Origin: Planctomycetota bacterium
Lineage (GTDB): Bacteria; Planctomycetota; UBA1135; GCA-002686595
DNA: 37,435 nucleotides
NCBI GenBank assembly: GCA_016872755.1
Contig: VGZE01000019.1
Span: forward strand, 1 to 37,435
Direction: 5' to 3'
Part shown: in pieces, positions 1-7,728 of the stretch
How the letters are laid out: each line of letters opens with the position of its first letter
Numbering within the stretch: the first letter of the stretch is position 1
Notes under the pieces: generated by a model
The model's database searches: none
Seen by the model: only the letters and a program-made list of their open reading frames with translations
What the model was told of the DNA's origin: nothing
Translations under genes and position numbers: made by a program

Positions 1-364
1 TGGCGAGCAGCGGCTGGCCCCAGGGCTCGCGCGGCAAGGCGAGGCGCTCGCCCTCGACGCCGAGGTCATACCCGAGCGCGCCCAGGAAGCCGCCGGCGAA
101 AGGCAATGCGGCGTCCGCGCGCTCCACGCGGCCGCGCGCGAGCAGAGCCGCCAACGTGGCGCGCCAAGCGCCGCGGCCCGCGCCTTCGCTCGAGAGCTCG
201 ATCGACGCCAGCGGATCGAACGCGAGCAAGCTGAAGCGCGCGGGATCCCCGCCGGCGCTGTCGAGCAACAGCGGCGCGCGCGCGCCGCAGCCGGCGAGCA
301 GCGCATGCGGCTCGATCGACGGATCGAGCTCGTAGCGCCGCAGCTCGAATCGGTATGCCGTCAC
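1..364 (-). CDS. pabB: Aminodeoxychorismate synthase component I-like protein (PabB/TrpE family), N-terminal fragment
   Basis: This is the N-terminal 121 residues of a chorismate-binding enzyme; the rest lies beyond the left edge. The start is a GTG that shares GTGA with the stop codon of the upstream MFS gene, which implies translational coupling. The frame reads VTAYRFELRRYELDP, then LLLDSAGGDPARFSLLAFDP and FAGGFLGALGYDLG. These resemble the N-terminal domain of PabB and anthranilate synthase component I: a region around 'LLDS', then a GG-x2-G-x2-GYDLG segment. The enzyme would aminate chorismate to aminodeoxychorismate in folate synthesis. The catalytic C-terminal domain is not visible, so TrpE or isochorismate synthase cannot be excluded, although GYDLG favours PabB. 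No partner amidotransferase is visible. Confidence 0.68.
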   Translation of the reverse strand, partial: MTAYRFELRRYELDPSIEPHALLAGCGARAPLLLDSAGGDPARFSLLAFDPLASIELSSEGAGRGAWRATLAALLARGRVERADAALPFAGGFLGALGYDLGVEGERLALPREPWGQPLLA

Positions 365-1635
365 GGCGCGCCGGACTGGCGCGCGAATTCAGCGCCGTAG
401 CGCGCACGATAGCGCCAGGCGATCAGCGCGCCGACGCCGAGGACTCCGGCCGCGAACCAGAACGGGCTCGCGACGCCGATGACCTGCGCGACCGCCCCGG
501 CGAACGCCGGCCCGCACATCCGCGCGAGCGAGGCGATCGACTGATTGAGGCCGAGGTACGCGCCCTGCTCCTCCTCGGGGCTGGCACGCGAGATCAACCC
601 GTTCAGCGACGGCGTGTTGAGGCCGAAGCCGATCGGCATCACGATGCAACCGACGATCACGATGGGAAAGGTCGGCGCGATCGCGACGATCGCGAGGCCG
701 AGGCCGAGCACCGCCAGGCCGACGGTCGAGAGGAGCGTCTCGCCGTAGCGCGGCAGCAGCCTGCGAATCAGGCCGCCCTGGATCAGCGCCGAGATCACGC
801 CGAGCACAGCGAGGTACCGACCGGTCAGCGGCGCGGCGTCCATGATCTGCTGGAACGACGCGTTCTCGATCGCCGTGTCGACGCCGAACCAGGTCGGGAA
901 CCGCGCGAGGCCGTAGCGCGCGAACGTGCTCTCGAATGCAGAGAACGCGAAGATCGACAGGAACGAGAGCAGGAACAGCGTCGAGAGGCGCGGCGTGCGC
1001 AAGACTTGGATGAGCTGCGTGCCGCCGAATGCGCGCGAGCCCGCACGGCTGCCTCGCGGCGGCTCGACGAGACGCAGCCAGCCGAAGAGCGCGGCGCACA
1101 GCGACAAGGCGGCCGCCGCGTAGCCCGGCGCCTGCACCGACACGTGCGTGAGTTCGCCGCCGATCCACGGCCCGAGCGTGAACCCGAGACCGAACGCGGC
1201 GCCGATCATCCCCATCCCCTTCGCGCGATTCGCGGGCGTCGTGACGTCGGCTATGTAGGCCTGCGCGGTCGAGATGTTCGCGCCAAAGAACCCGGCCAGC
1301 AGACGCGCGACGAACAAGAGCGCCATCGAGTTCGCGTTTGCGAACAACAGGTACGCACCCGCTGTGCCGACCAGTCCGCCGACCAGCACGGGCTTGCGGC
1401 CGATGCGATCCGACACGCGCCCCCACAGCGGCGCGAACAGGAACTGCATGCCGGAGAACGACGCGAAGAGCAGGCCGTTCTCGAAATCGCTCGCGTGGTA
1501 GGCCTTCGAGTAGATCGGCAGCAGCGGGATCACGATCCCGAAGCCGAGCAGGTCGATGAAGACCGTCAGGAAGATGAACAGGAGCGGCGAGCGGCCGGCG
1601 CCGTCGGGACTCTTCGGGCTCGCTGCGGCAGTCAT
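361..1635 (-). CDS. MFS transporter, DHA1/TetA-like
   Basis: A 424-residue major facilitator with about 12 hydrophobic segments. The signature loop between helices 2 and 3 is GRVSDRIGRKPVL at residues 72-84 (motif A, G-x3-D-x-x-GR-[KR]). GMIGAAFGLGFTLGP at about 143-157 matches the antiporter motif C region of drug:H+ antiporters. The overall pattern is that of TetA-like DHA1 exporters of the inner membrane, but no residue identifies a substrate, so tetracycline resistance should not be assumed. The gene overlaps the downstream pabB-like gene by four bases (GTGA), so the two are probably co-transcribed. The ATG lies 4 nt after the transcription start predicted from TACACT at 1651-1646. Confidence 0.88.
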   Translation of the reverse strand: MTAAASPKSPDGAGRSPLLFIFLTVFIDLLGFGIVIPLLPIYSKAYHASDFENGLLFASFSGMQFLFAPLWGRVSDRIGRKPVLVGGLVGTAGAYLLFANANSMALLFVARLLAGFFGANISTAQAYIADVTTPANRAKGMGMIGAAFGLGFTLGPWIGGELTHVSVQAPGYAAAALSLCAALFGWLRLVEPPRGSRAGSRAFGGTQLIQVLRTPRLSTLFLLSFLSIFAFSAFESTFARYGLARFPTWFGVDTAIENASFQQIMDAAPLTGRYLAVLGVISALIQGGLIRRLLPRYGETLLSTVGLAVLGLGLAIVAIAPTFPIVIVGCIVMPIGFGLNTPSLNGLISRASPEEEQGAYLGLNQSIASLARMCGPAFAGAVAQVIGVASPFWFAAGVLGVGALIAWRYRARYGAEFARQSGAP

Positions 1636-1645
1636 CGGGGCGCAG

Positions 1646-1651
1646 AGTGTA
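1646..1651 (-). promoter_or_regulatory. Putative -10 element (TACACT) of the MFS-pabB unit
   Basis: TACACT on the minus strand, with six bases to the predicted start of transcription and four more to the ATG at 1635. It has the same hexamer and spacing style as other genes in this window. No clear -35 is visible. If correct, the message has almost no leader and no Shine-Dalgarno site. Confidence 0.45.
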
Positions 1652-1702
1652 GTCCTCCGCGCCCGCGAGTGCCCGTCGTTGCGCGCGGGTCGAGCGCGCG
1701 CG

Positions 1703-4282
1703 CTACGGCAGGATCGTCAACGTGAGCCCGGGGCTCGACGAGAGCCCGAGCGGTTGCGTCGGCACGCACGGACCGCTCGGCCAGCTCCACACGACCTGCG
1801 TGAAGAGCTGGACTCCGACCAGGGTCGGGTCGTTGGGCACCGGCAATCCGATCGTCGCGCTGCCGGCGGAGTTCGCCTTCACGCCGGCGAAGAAGACGCC
1901 GCCGAGTCCGACGTGGAAGAGCGGGCCGAGCTGCAGCGGATCGGAACCCGCGAGATCGGCCTGCGCCGACAACAGGGCCAGTCCGACGCCGTTGGCCGGC
2001 GCCGCATCACCGCGCAGCGCGAACTTCGAGTTGCCGACGACCGGCTGCGTGAGCGCCACCCAGGCGTGGGGCCCGGCGCAACCCGCGCTGCCCGCGCCGA
2101 AGGGTTGCGTGCCCGGCGTCAGGTAGGAGCGGTGGAACATGACCCCGATCTTCCCTGCTTCGAGCAGCAGGTCCTGCCTGCCATCCCCGTCGTAGTCATG
2201 GGCTCCGAGCACGCGCGTGAAGGCGGGGAATCCGGGAGAGAAGGTCACCTCCTGCTGGATCGGAGCGAAGCCTGCCGCGCCGCCGCTGCCGCGCCGCACG
2301 ACGAGCATGCCCGCGAACCATCCGCCTCGCGTGACCAGGTCGTCCACGCCGTCGAGGTCGATGTCGGCGATCGCGTAGCCGGTGTCACAGCCGATCACGA
2401 CCGGGGTCGGCGCGAAGGTCCCTCCCGGTTGCAGGAAGCTGAACAGCGTGCCGCCGGCCTGACCCGTCTGCACGTGCACGTCGAGCCGGCCATCGGCGTC
2501 GAGATCGAACAGCCGCACGGTGAAGGCCTGCTGCACCGAACCGATCGGATTGGGCGCTTGGAACGTCCCGTCACCGTTTCCGGCGCACCAGGTCAGCAGT
2601 CCCGAAGAAGGGTGCAGCGCGACGAGGTCGGGGGCGCCGAGCCCGTCGATCTGTCCGAGCGCGACGATGCCGGCGAGCTCGCCGGATGCGCTGGTCTGGA
2701 CCACAGGCTGCGCGAACCAGGAACTCGTCGTGAAGCGAATCGGAACCGTCCCGCTGACCTTGCCGCAGACGAGGAAGTCCTCCTTGCCATCGGCATCGAA
2801 GTCGGCGGCCTGCAGGTCGAAGATCCCCTCCGTGATCGGAACGGCCAGCACGGCGGGACCCGGCAGCGCCGGGTCGTAGAGCTCGAGCGTTTGATAGTAC
2901 GCCGCGCGCAGCAATTCATCGCGGCCGTCGCCGTCGCGATCGACCGGTTCGAGCATCTTGCTGAAGAGGCTCTGCGTGGGGTGAGTCGTGGCGAGGAGCG
3001 CATAGCTGCCATCCGCGCCGGCGCTGTACAGATCGATCTGGCTGCCCGACGGGCCCGCCACCTCGTTGACGAAGTCCAGGCGCTGCGCGGAACTGAAGTG
3101 TCCGGTCGCGATCTGGTACGGATTGACGTCGGAAATGACGACCGGATCGAAACCTGTCTTGTTTCCCATCAGCCAGTTCTGCCAGCCGAAGGTCGTGCTG
3201 CTCGCGGCAGCCACACCTACGACTTCGAGATCGCCGTCCCTGTCGATGTCCCCGGTTCTGAATCCGCGCGAAAAGGATCCGAGGAAGTGTCGCGTCGGAA
3301 CGGCCAGCGAGCCACCGAGCTGACCTGCGAAGCGCTCCAAGTACATCGAGTCGTCGTGAGCGAGCACGTCGGCCAGCCCGTCGTTGTTCGTGTCGAGCAC
3401 CGCGAGCTGATCGCAATCGAGGATCGACGACGGCACGGATTGAGCGGGCACGAAGACACCGCCCTGCTTCTTCCAGACCTTCAGCGCATTCTGACCGCCG
3501 TCGAACGCGCACAGGTCGTCCTGCCCGTCGAGATCGAGGTCGCCCGCAGCGACGAGTTCCAGATCGGGGGCCTGGATGACGGCCACCGCGGTGGAGAAGG
3601 CGGCGCCTCCCAGCCCTTGACTCACGTAGACCCCCGGCGAGGCCGCGCCATCGGTGCTCGAGAGCAGATCGAGCAGGCCGTCCTGGTTCGAGTCGAAGAG
3701 TGCGAACGAAAATCCGGTCGTCGCGCCCGGGCTCCCGACGATCGCACCGAAGGCGCCCGCTGCGAGCAAGGGCAGCGCGTGCAGGGAAGCTCCGTTCTTA
3801 GCGACGAGATCGGGCGTGCCCGTCGCGTCCACGTCGCCGACTTCAAATGTGCCGGAGCTGCTCCACGTGAAGGGCCACGGAATCACGACGTGGTTGGACA
3901 AACCGCCCAGTCCATCGCCCCATTCGATCCGCTCGGCGGTCGCGACATCGATGTCGCCGTCGAGGTCGAAATCGGCGCAGCGGACGCGTCCGTTGAGCTT
4001 GATCCAATTGCCGATGGAATACGGCGTGTAGGGCCCGAAGCCGCCGAGCCCGTCTCCGCGCGACACGAGCACGAGCCCGCTCGACCCGAGCGTCGATACC
4101 ATGTCGAGCTTGCCGTCCCCGTCGAGGTCGGCCAGCGATCGATCACTGGCCAGAATCGCGAACGGCTGGGGCAGCCAGGGTGCCTGCGCGAGGGCCGGAA
4201 CGGCGCAGGCGAGCGCGGGCAGCAGGCAGACGGCAGAGCGGACGAAAATGCGACGCTGGAGCAGAAAACGGCGAGCCTTCAT
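1703..4282 (-). CDS. Secreted FG-GAP/VCBS repeat protein with C-terminal planctomycete-type beta module
   Basis: An 859-residue exported protein. The start chosen is ATG 4282 (MKARRFLLQRR), because it has GGAG eight bases upstream and opens a good signal peptide (basic N-terminus, hydrophobic core, cleavage near ALAQA). An upstream in-frame ATG at 4360 overlaps a likely -10 hexamer and is rejected. The body has at least eleven DxDxDG-type calcium loops (DLDGDGKLD, DFDLDGDID, DYDGDGRQD and others), typical of FG-GAP beta-propellers. The last ~132 residues (FGAGSAGCAGPHAWVAL to the end, 1703-2101) form a separate beta-rich module with paired cysteines, related to the N-terminus of the Kelch protein at 13670. 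The likely role is extracellular binding or adhesion; the ligand is unknown. Confidence 0.88.
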   Translation of the reverse strand: MKARRFLLQRRIFVRSAVCLLPALACAVPALAQAPWLPQPFAILASDRSLADLDGDGKLDMVSTLGSSGLVLVSRGDGLGGFGPYTPYSIGNWIKLNGRVRCADFDLDGDIDVATAERIEWGDGLGGLSNHVVIPWPFTWSSSGTFEVGDVDATGTPDLVAKNGASLHALPLLAAGAFGAIVGSPGATTGFSFALFDSNQDGLLDLLSSTDGAASPGVYVSQGLGGAAFSTAVAVIQAPDLELVAAGDLDLDGQDDLCAFDGGQNALKVWKKQGGVFVPAQSVPSSILDCDQLAVLDTNNDGLADVLAHDDSMYLERFAGQLGGSLAVPTRHFLGSFSRGFRTGDIDRDGDLEVVGVAAASSTTFGWQNWLMGNKTGFDPVVISDVNPYQIATGHFSSAQRLDFVNEVAGPSGSQIDLYSAGADGSYALLATTHPTQSLFSKMLEPVDRDGDGRDELLRAAYYQTLELYDPALPGPAVLAVPITEGIFDLQAADFDADGKEDFLVCGKVSGTVPIRFTTSSWFAQPVVQTSASGELAGIVALGQIDGLGAPDLVALHPSSGLLTWCAGNGDGTFQAPNPIGSVQQAFTVRLFDLDADGRLDVHVQTGQAGGTLFSFLQPGGTFAPTPVVIGCDTGYAIADIDLDGVDDLVTRGGWFAGMLVVRRGSGGAAGFAPIQQEVTFSPGFPAFTRVLGAHDYDGDGRQDLLLEAGKIGVMFHRSYLTPGTQPFGAGSAGCAGPHAWVALTQPVVGNSKFALRGDAAPANGVGLALLSAQADLAGSDPLQLGPLFHVGLGGVFFAGVKANSAGSATIGLPVPNDPTLVGVQLFTQVVWSWPSGPCVPTQPLGLSSSPGLTLTILP

Positions 4283-4358
4283 GGGAGACTCCATGGCTGG
4301 CGGGTTGGGGGACGACTGGAACTCGAAACGGCTGCGCTGCGAGGCGGCAACCTGGTAC

Positions 4359-4364
4359 ATGCTA
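4359..4364 (-). promoter_or_regulatory. Putative -10 element (TAGCAT) of the FG-GAP gene
   Basis: TAGCAT on the minus strand in the 159-bp space between divergent starts. It predicts a leader of about 70 nt ending with GGAG and the ATG at 4282. The hexamer overlaps the alternative ATG at 4360, which argues against that start. Confidence 0.4.
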
Positions 4365-4441
4365 GTGGCTCCCGCCGACCGAACTACCGAAGTTCCGGCA
4401 GGCTCAAGGCGGGTGCCGAAACGCCCGATAGCGGAGCTGAG

Positions 4442-4912
4442 ATGAAGTACGCCCTAGGAATCGCTTGCCTTTCCGCCCTTTCGGTCGCACTGCTGGCTGG
4501 CCCGGCCTCGCCCGGCGCCCAGGCCGCCGCGCCCGCGGCCGCGCAGGCCGACGCCCCACTGGCCGATCGCGTGGCGGCCCTCGAGAAGTCGGTGCTGGCC
4601 AACAACGCGCAGATCGGCGCGCTGACCAAGGACCTCAACGACACGCGGGATCAGCTCGACAAGGCGCTCGCCTATCTCGGCCAACAGGCGCTGGCGGCGC
4701 GCGACCTGGGCCTCGCGCTCGACGCGGCGGAACAGCAGGGCTTTGCGGTCGGCGAGAACCACGCGTCGCGCAAGACGCTGCTCGAAGGTTGGCGCAAGCA
4801 GATTGCCTCGGCGCAGGCGGACCTGCCGCAGCGCGCGCCGAGCGCCGCGCCCGCGGCGGCCCGCGCGACGCCGTTGCCCCGCAGTTCGGGCAAGCCTGCG
4901 CCGAAGAAGTAG
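4442..4912 (+). CDS. Small secreted protein with a predicted coiled coil
   Basis: A 156-residue protein that I do not recognise. It starts MKYALGIACLSALSVALLAG, a typical signal peptide probably cleaved after the AQA near residue 28. There follows an Ala/Pro-rich linker, then a heptad-like stretch at about 38-78 (LADRVAALEKSVLANNAQIG) like the coiled coil of Lpp or YbgF-type periplasmic proteins. The tail is low-complexity and rich in Pro, Ala and Lys, ending KPAPKK. The basic tail could contact peptidoglycan or a polyanion, but that is conjecture. GGAG lies upstream of the ATG at suitable spacing. It is divergent from the FG-GAP gene and 27 nt upstream of the next lipoprotein gene. Confidence 0.72.
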   Translation: MKYALGIACLSALSVALLAGPASPGAQAAAPAAAQADAPLADRVAALEKSVLANNAQIGALTKDLNDTRDQLDKALAYLGQQALAARDLGLALDAAEQQGFAVGENHASRKTLLEGWRKQIASAQADLPQRAPSAAPAAARATPLPRSSGKPAPKK

Positions 4913-4926
4913 CACGAACGCGCGCC

Positions 4927-4932
4927 TAGAAT
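4927..4932 (+). promoter_or_regulatory. Putative -10 element (TAGAAT), leaderless geometry
   Basis: TAGAAT ends exactly seven bases before the A of ATG 4940 (the six bases GGCGCG-C fill the gap within counting tolerance), so the predicted transcription start falls on the start codon. The in-frame ATG at 4931 lies inside this hexamer and is disfavoured. Confidence 0.5.
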
Positions 4933-4939
4933 GGCGCGC

Positions 4940-5833
4940 ATGAATTCCCTGCGTGCCTCCCCCGCGCTGACTCCGGTCGCCGGCGCAGTGCTCGCGTTGC
5001 TCGCCGCCTGCCGCTCGGACGCGCTGGGTGTAGGGTCCGGCGCGGTACCGGGGATCGACGGCCTCTTCGCCGCGGATCCGGTCTGGCACGACGGTCGGGC
5101 CGAGAAGGCCGTCTACGCGGCCAGCGACGAGATCTACGGCCGCGAGCGCAGCTACGAAGCGACGTGCTACACCAACCTCGAGCACGTCGATACGCGCACG
5201 ACGGTGAAGCGGGAGAGCGGCGGGCTGGCCGTGCTCAAGCACCATTGGTCGGAACGCGTGCCGACCGAGAACTACGACTACGACTACTCGGTCTCGAGCT
5301 ACCTGCGCGCCGACGGTCTCGCACCGTTCAAGCTCAGCGTCGGCACGCAGGAGGACTGCGGCGCATCCTTCAAGCAATTGTGGCCTGCTCCGCAGGGCGG
5401 CTGGCGTTGGCTGGAGTCGGTGTACTTCCCCGACGGCGGCTTGCGCGAGGGCCGCCTGCCGGCCGCGCCGGGCATGGCGCTCTTTGACGCGCTGCCCTGC
5501 CTGCTGCGCGCGTACCCGTTCGACGCGCCGCGCGAGATCGCACTGCGTCTCCTGCCCTCGCAGCGCAGCCCGCGCCGCTGCGAGTGGGATCCGATCGAGG
5601 CACGCGTGGTGTACGGCGGACGCGAGCGGGTCGAGGTCGGGCTCGGCGAACTCGAGGCACACCGCCTCGACGTGCTCGACGCGGATCGAGCGACGCTGGC
5701 GACCTATTGGATGGACGTGCGCGCCGCCGCGCCCTGGCTGCACGTGATGTTGGCCAGCTCCGGCCCGGGCGCGCGCACCAGCGCGCTGCAATCGCTCGAG
5801 CGCACGAAGTACTGGGAGCGCGTGCCGCGTTGA
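4940..5833 (+). CDS. Predicted lipoprotein of unknown function
   Basis: A 297-residue protein whose family I cannot name. The N-terminus MNSLRASPALTPVAGAVLALLAAC ends in a lipobox (LAAC, lipidated Cys24), so it is probably membrane-anchored on the outer face. The mature part is a soluble domain with an aromatic-rich beta pattern (YDYDYSVSSYLRADG) and two PDGG/APG turn motifs. The start at 4940 is preferred over an ATG nine bases upstream, because the upstream one sits in the putative -10. The stop codon overlaps the TTG start of xerC (TTGA), so the two genes are probably co-expressed, although no functional link is evident. Confidence 0.72.
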   Translation: MNSLRASPALTPVAGAVLALLAACRSDALGVGSGAVPGIDGLFAADPVWHDGRAEKAVYAASDEIYGRERSYEATCYTNLEHVDTRTTVKRESGGLAVLKHHWSERVPTENYDYDYSVSSYLRADGLAPFKLSVGTQEDCGASFKQLWPAPQGGWRWLESVYFPDGGLREGRLPAAPGMALFDALPCLLRAYPFDAPREIALRLLPSQRSPRRCEWDPIEARVVYGGRERVEVGLGELEAHRLDVLDADRATLATYWMDVRAAAPWLHVMLASSGPGARTSALQSLERTKYWERVPR

Positions 5834-6750
5834 GCCGCAAGCCCGAGTCCGGTGCGATCGAGCGCGCGCTCGACGAGTTCCTGCGCGAGCTGGGCTCCGC
5901 GCGCGGCGCCTCGGCGCACACGCTGCGCGCGTACCGCGCCGATCTCACCGAGCTGGGCCGCTTCCTCGCGACGCGCGAGGTGCGCGAGCCGCGCGCGGTC
6001 ACGCCGCGGCACCTGCGGCTCTACCTCGCGCATCTCTCCGAGCGCGGGCTCGCGCGCACGTCGATCCAGCGCAAGCTCTCGGCGGCGCGCAGTTGGTTCA
6101 AGCAGCTCGCGCGGCGCGGCTCGATCGACGCGCACCCGGCGCACGGGCTGCGCCAGGCGCGCGTCGCGCGCAAGCTGCCCGGCTGCCTCGAAAGCGGTGA
6201 AGTCGAGCGTTTGTTGGCCGCGCCCAACCACAAGCGCGCCGCCGGCCGGCGCGACCGGGCGCTGCTCGAGCTGTTGTATTCGGCCGGCACGCGCGCGGCC
6301 GAGACGGTCGGACTGGACACGACCGACCTCGACCTCGACCGCGGTGTGGCCCGCGTGCGCGGCAAGGGCAACAAGCAGCGACTGGCCGCGCTGGGGCCGC
6401 CGGCCGTCGCCGCGCTGCGCGCCTACCTCGGCGATCCGGCGCGCACGCAGAGCGCCATGGCGCGGCCGGGCTCGCGCGCCGTCTTCCTCAATGCGCGCGG
6501 CGGCCGCCTGACGACGCGCTCGCTGGCGCGCATCGTCGACGGCGCAGTGCGCGCGGCCGGCATCACGCGCCGAGTGACGCCGCACATGCTGCGCCACTCG
6601 TTCGCCACGCACCTGCTCGACCGCGGCTGCGACCTGCGCAGCGTGCAGGAGCTGCTGGGCCACGCACACCTGGTGACCACGCAGATCTACACGCACGTGT
6701 CGATCGAACGGCTGAAGGACGTCTACGCCAAGGCGCACCCGCGCGCGTAG
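5830..6750 (+). CDS. xerC: Tyrosine recombinase XerC/XerD family
   Basis: A 306-residue site-specific recombinase of normal Xer length. The N-terminal SAM-like core-binding domain spans about 8-100 (ALDEFLRELGSARGASAHTLRAY is the usual opening pattern). The catalytic domain has all six active-site residues: R155 (SAGTRAAE), K179 (GKGNK), H252-x-x-R255 (HMLRHSFATH), H278 (LLGHAH) and nucleophile Y287 (IYTHV). The role would be resolution of chromosome dimers at dif near the division septum. The start is TTG, overlapping the preceding stop codon by four bases. No att site, cassette array or phage gene lies nearby, so this is more likely the housekeeping recombinase than an integrase. XerC against XerD cannot be settled from one sequence. 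Confidence 0.85.
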   Translation: MSRKPESGAIERALDEFLRELGSARGASAHTLRAYRADLTELGRFLATREVREPRAVTPRHLRLYLAHLSERGLARTSIQRKLSAARSWFKQLARRGSIDAHPAHGLRQARVARKLPGCLESGEVERLLAAPNHKRAAGRRDRALLELLYSAGTRAAETVGLDTTDLDLDRGVARVRGKGNKQRLAALGPPAVAALRAYLGDPARTQSAMARPGSRAVFLNARGGRLTTRSLARIVDGAVRAAGITRRVTPHMLRHSFATHLLDRGCDLRSVQELLGHAHLVTTQIYTHVSIERLKDVYAKAHPRA

Positions 6751-6765
6751 CGGCGCGAGCCGGGT

Positions 6766-7728
6766 TCACTTGGCCGGAACTTCCCAGTCGAAGGTCCAGG
6801 TCGTCACGATCTGGGTCTTGCGCGCCTCGACCTCCTGCTGCGAATCGCCGGGCTTCAGATCGGCGCGCAGCGAATAGCGCCGCACGACCTCCAGCGGCCG
6901 CAGCGTCTCCGCGTCGAGCCAGGCCTCGGTCTGGTCGAGCAGCGTGCAGGCGCGCACGCGGCTCAGCTCCAGACCCGGCAAGAGCTGCGGCAGCTGGCCG
7001 CCGAAGTGCTTGAAGAACCAGGGGCCGGAGCGCTGCTCGAAACGCGAGACGTGCCAGCAGGAGACGCCGGCGCGCGTCTCCAGGCCGCGCACGCGCCGCT
7101 CGACCGTGCCGGTCCGCCCCTGCTTGCCCGAGGGCAGGTCCAGCAACAGATCGCGCGTATCCGACCACGCGCCCTGCAGCGGCATGTCGAGCCAGTGCAG
7201 GCACCAGGCATTCCATTGCTCGCGCACCTTGCGCTCGGCGCGCGCTTGCTCGGCCGGGTCGAGCAGGCGCTGGAGCGCCTGTTGTTCTTCTTCCGGGGCC
7301 AGCCCTGCCTCGACCTGGCGCGCGACGAGGTCGGCGGCGATCTCCGCGTAGTTGGTGAGCCCGCGCCACTCGCCGGCGGCTCCGACCGCGAAGGCGGGCT
7401 GCAGCGGCGAGGCCTCCTCGAGGCGCGTGATCATCTTGATCACGAACGGGTGCGTCGGCCCATAACCGCGATAGCTCTCGATGCGCGGCTCGCTGCGCCG
7501 CAAGACGCTTTCGCCGCCTTCGAGCGGCACGAGTTCGATTCGCGCCGACATCGCGAGATCGACTCCGTCGATCGACTGCGCCTCCTTGACCCGCCCGCGC
7601 GAACCGGCCGGCCAGCGAAAAGAGAAGGTCGTGAGCGGCCGGGACGCCGGAGCCGACTCCGCCGCCGGAACCGGTGACGGCTCCTGCGGCGCGCAGGCGC
7701 ACAGCGAGAACAGGACGCTCAGGAGCAT
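6766..7728 (-). CDS. Predicted lipoprotein of unknown function in the dprE operon
   Basis: A 320-residue protein with no family that I recognise. From ATG 7728 it reads MLLSVLFSLCAC, a lipobox-like LCAC with candidate lipidated Cys12, but the signal is short and lacks basic residues. A GTG at 7749 would add VAQAVRT and supply an Arg, so it is a serious alternative start. The mature region mixes beta-like segments (TFSFRWPAGSRGRVKE) with one helical stretch near the middle and ends in TWTFDWEVPAK. The gene overlaps the 3' end of the DprE1-like gene by 10 bases, so it belongs to the same transcript and may act in the same envelope pathway. It ends 15 bp from xerC, in convergent orientation. Confidence 0.7.
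   Translation of the reverse strand: MLLSVLFSLCACAPQEPSPVPAAESAPASRPLTTFSFRWPAGSRGRVKEAQSIDGVDLAMSARIELVPLEGGESVLRRSEPRIESYRGYGPTHPFVIKMITRLEEASPLQPAFAVGAAGEWRGLTNYAEIAADLVARQVEAGLAPEEEQQALQRLLDPAEQARAERKVREQWNAWCLHWLDMPLQGAWSDTRDLLLDLPSGKQGRTGTVERRVRGLETRAGVSCWHVSRFEQRSGPWFFKHFGGQLPQLLPGLELSRVRACTLLDQTEAWLDAETLRPLEVVRRYSLRADLKPGDSQQEVEARKTQIVTTWTFDWEVPAK

Noticed and set aside
66-407. A minus-strand open frame overlapping the start of the left-edge gene
   Set aside because: It is Arg-rich without recognisable motifs. The frame starting with the GTG at 364, coupled to the MFS stop by GTGA, gives PabB-like sequence.
361-1635. A tetracycline-resistance call for the MFS exporter
   Set aside because: TetA-like motifs are shared by many exporters with different substrates; nothing here proves drug resistance.
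1556-4441. A very long plus-strand open frame covering the FG-GAP gene
   Set aside because: It is rich in Arg, Glu and Ala in the way that GC-rich antisense frames are, shows no domain, and lies opposite a clear FG-GAP gene. Only its last part, from ATG 4442, looks like a real protein.
5830-6750. The tyrosine recombinase as a phage or integron integrase
   Set aside because: Its length and conserved residues fit XerC/XerD and there is no att site, cassette array, phage or tRNA integration site next to it.
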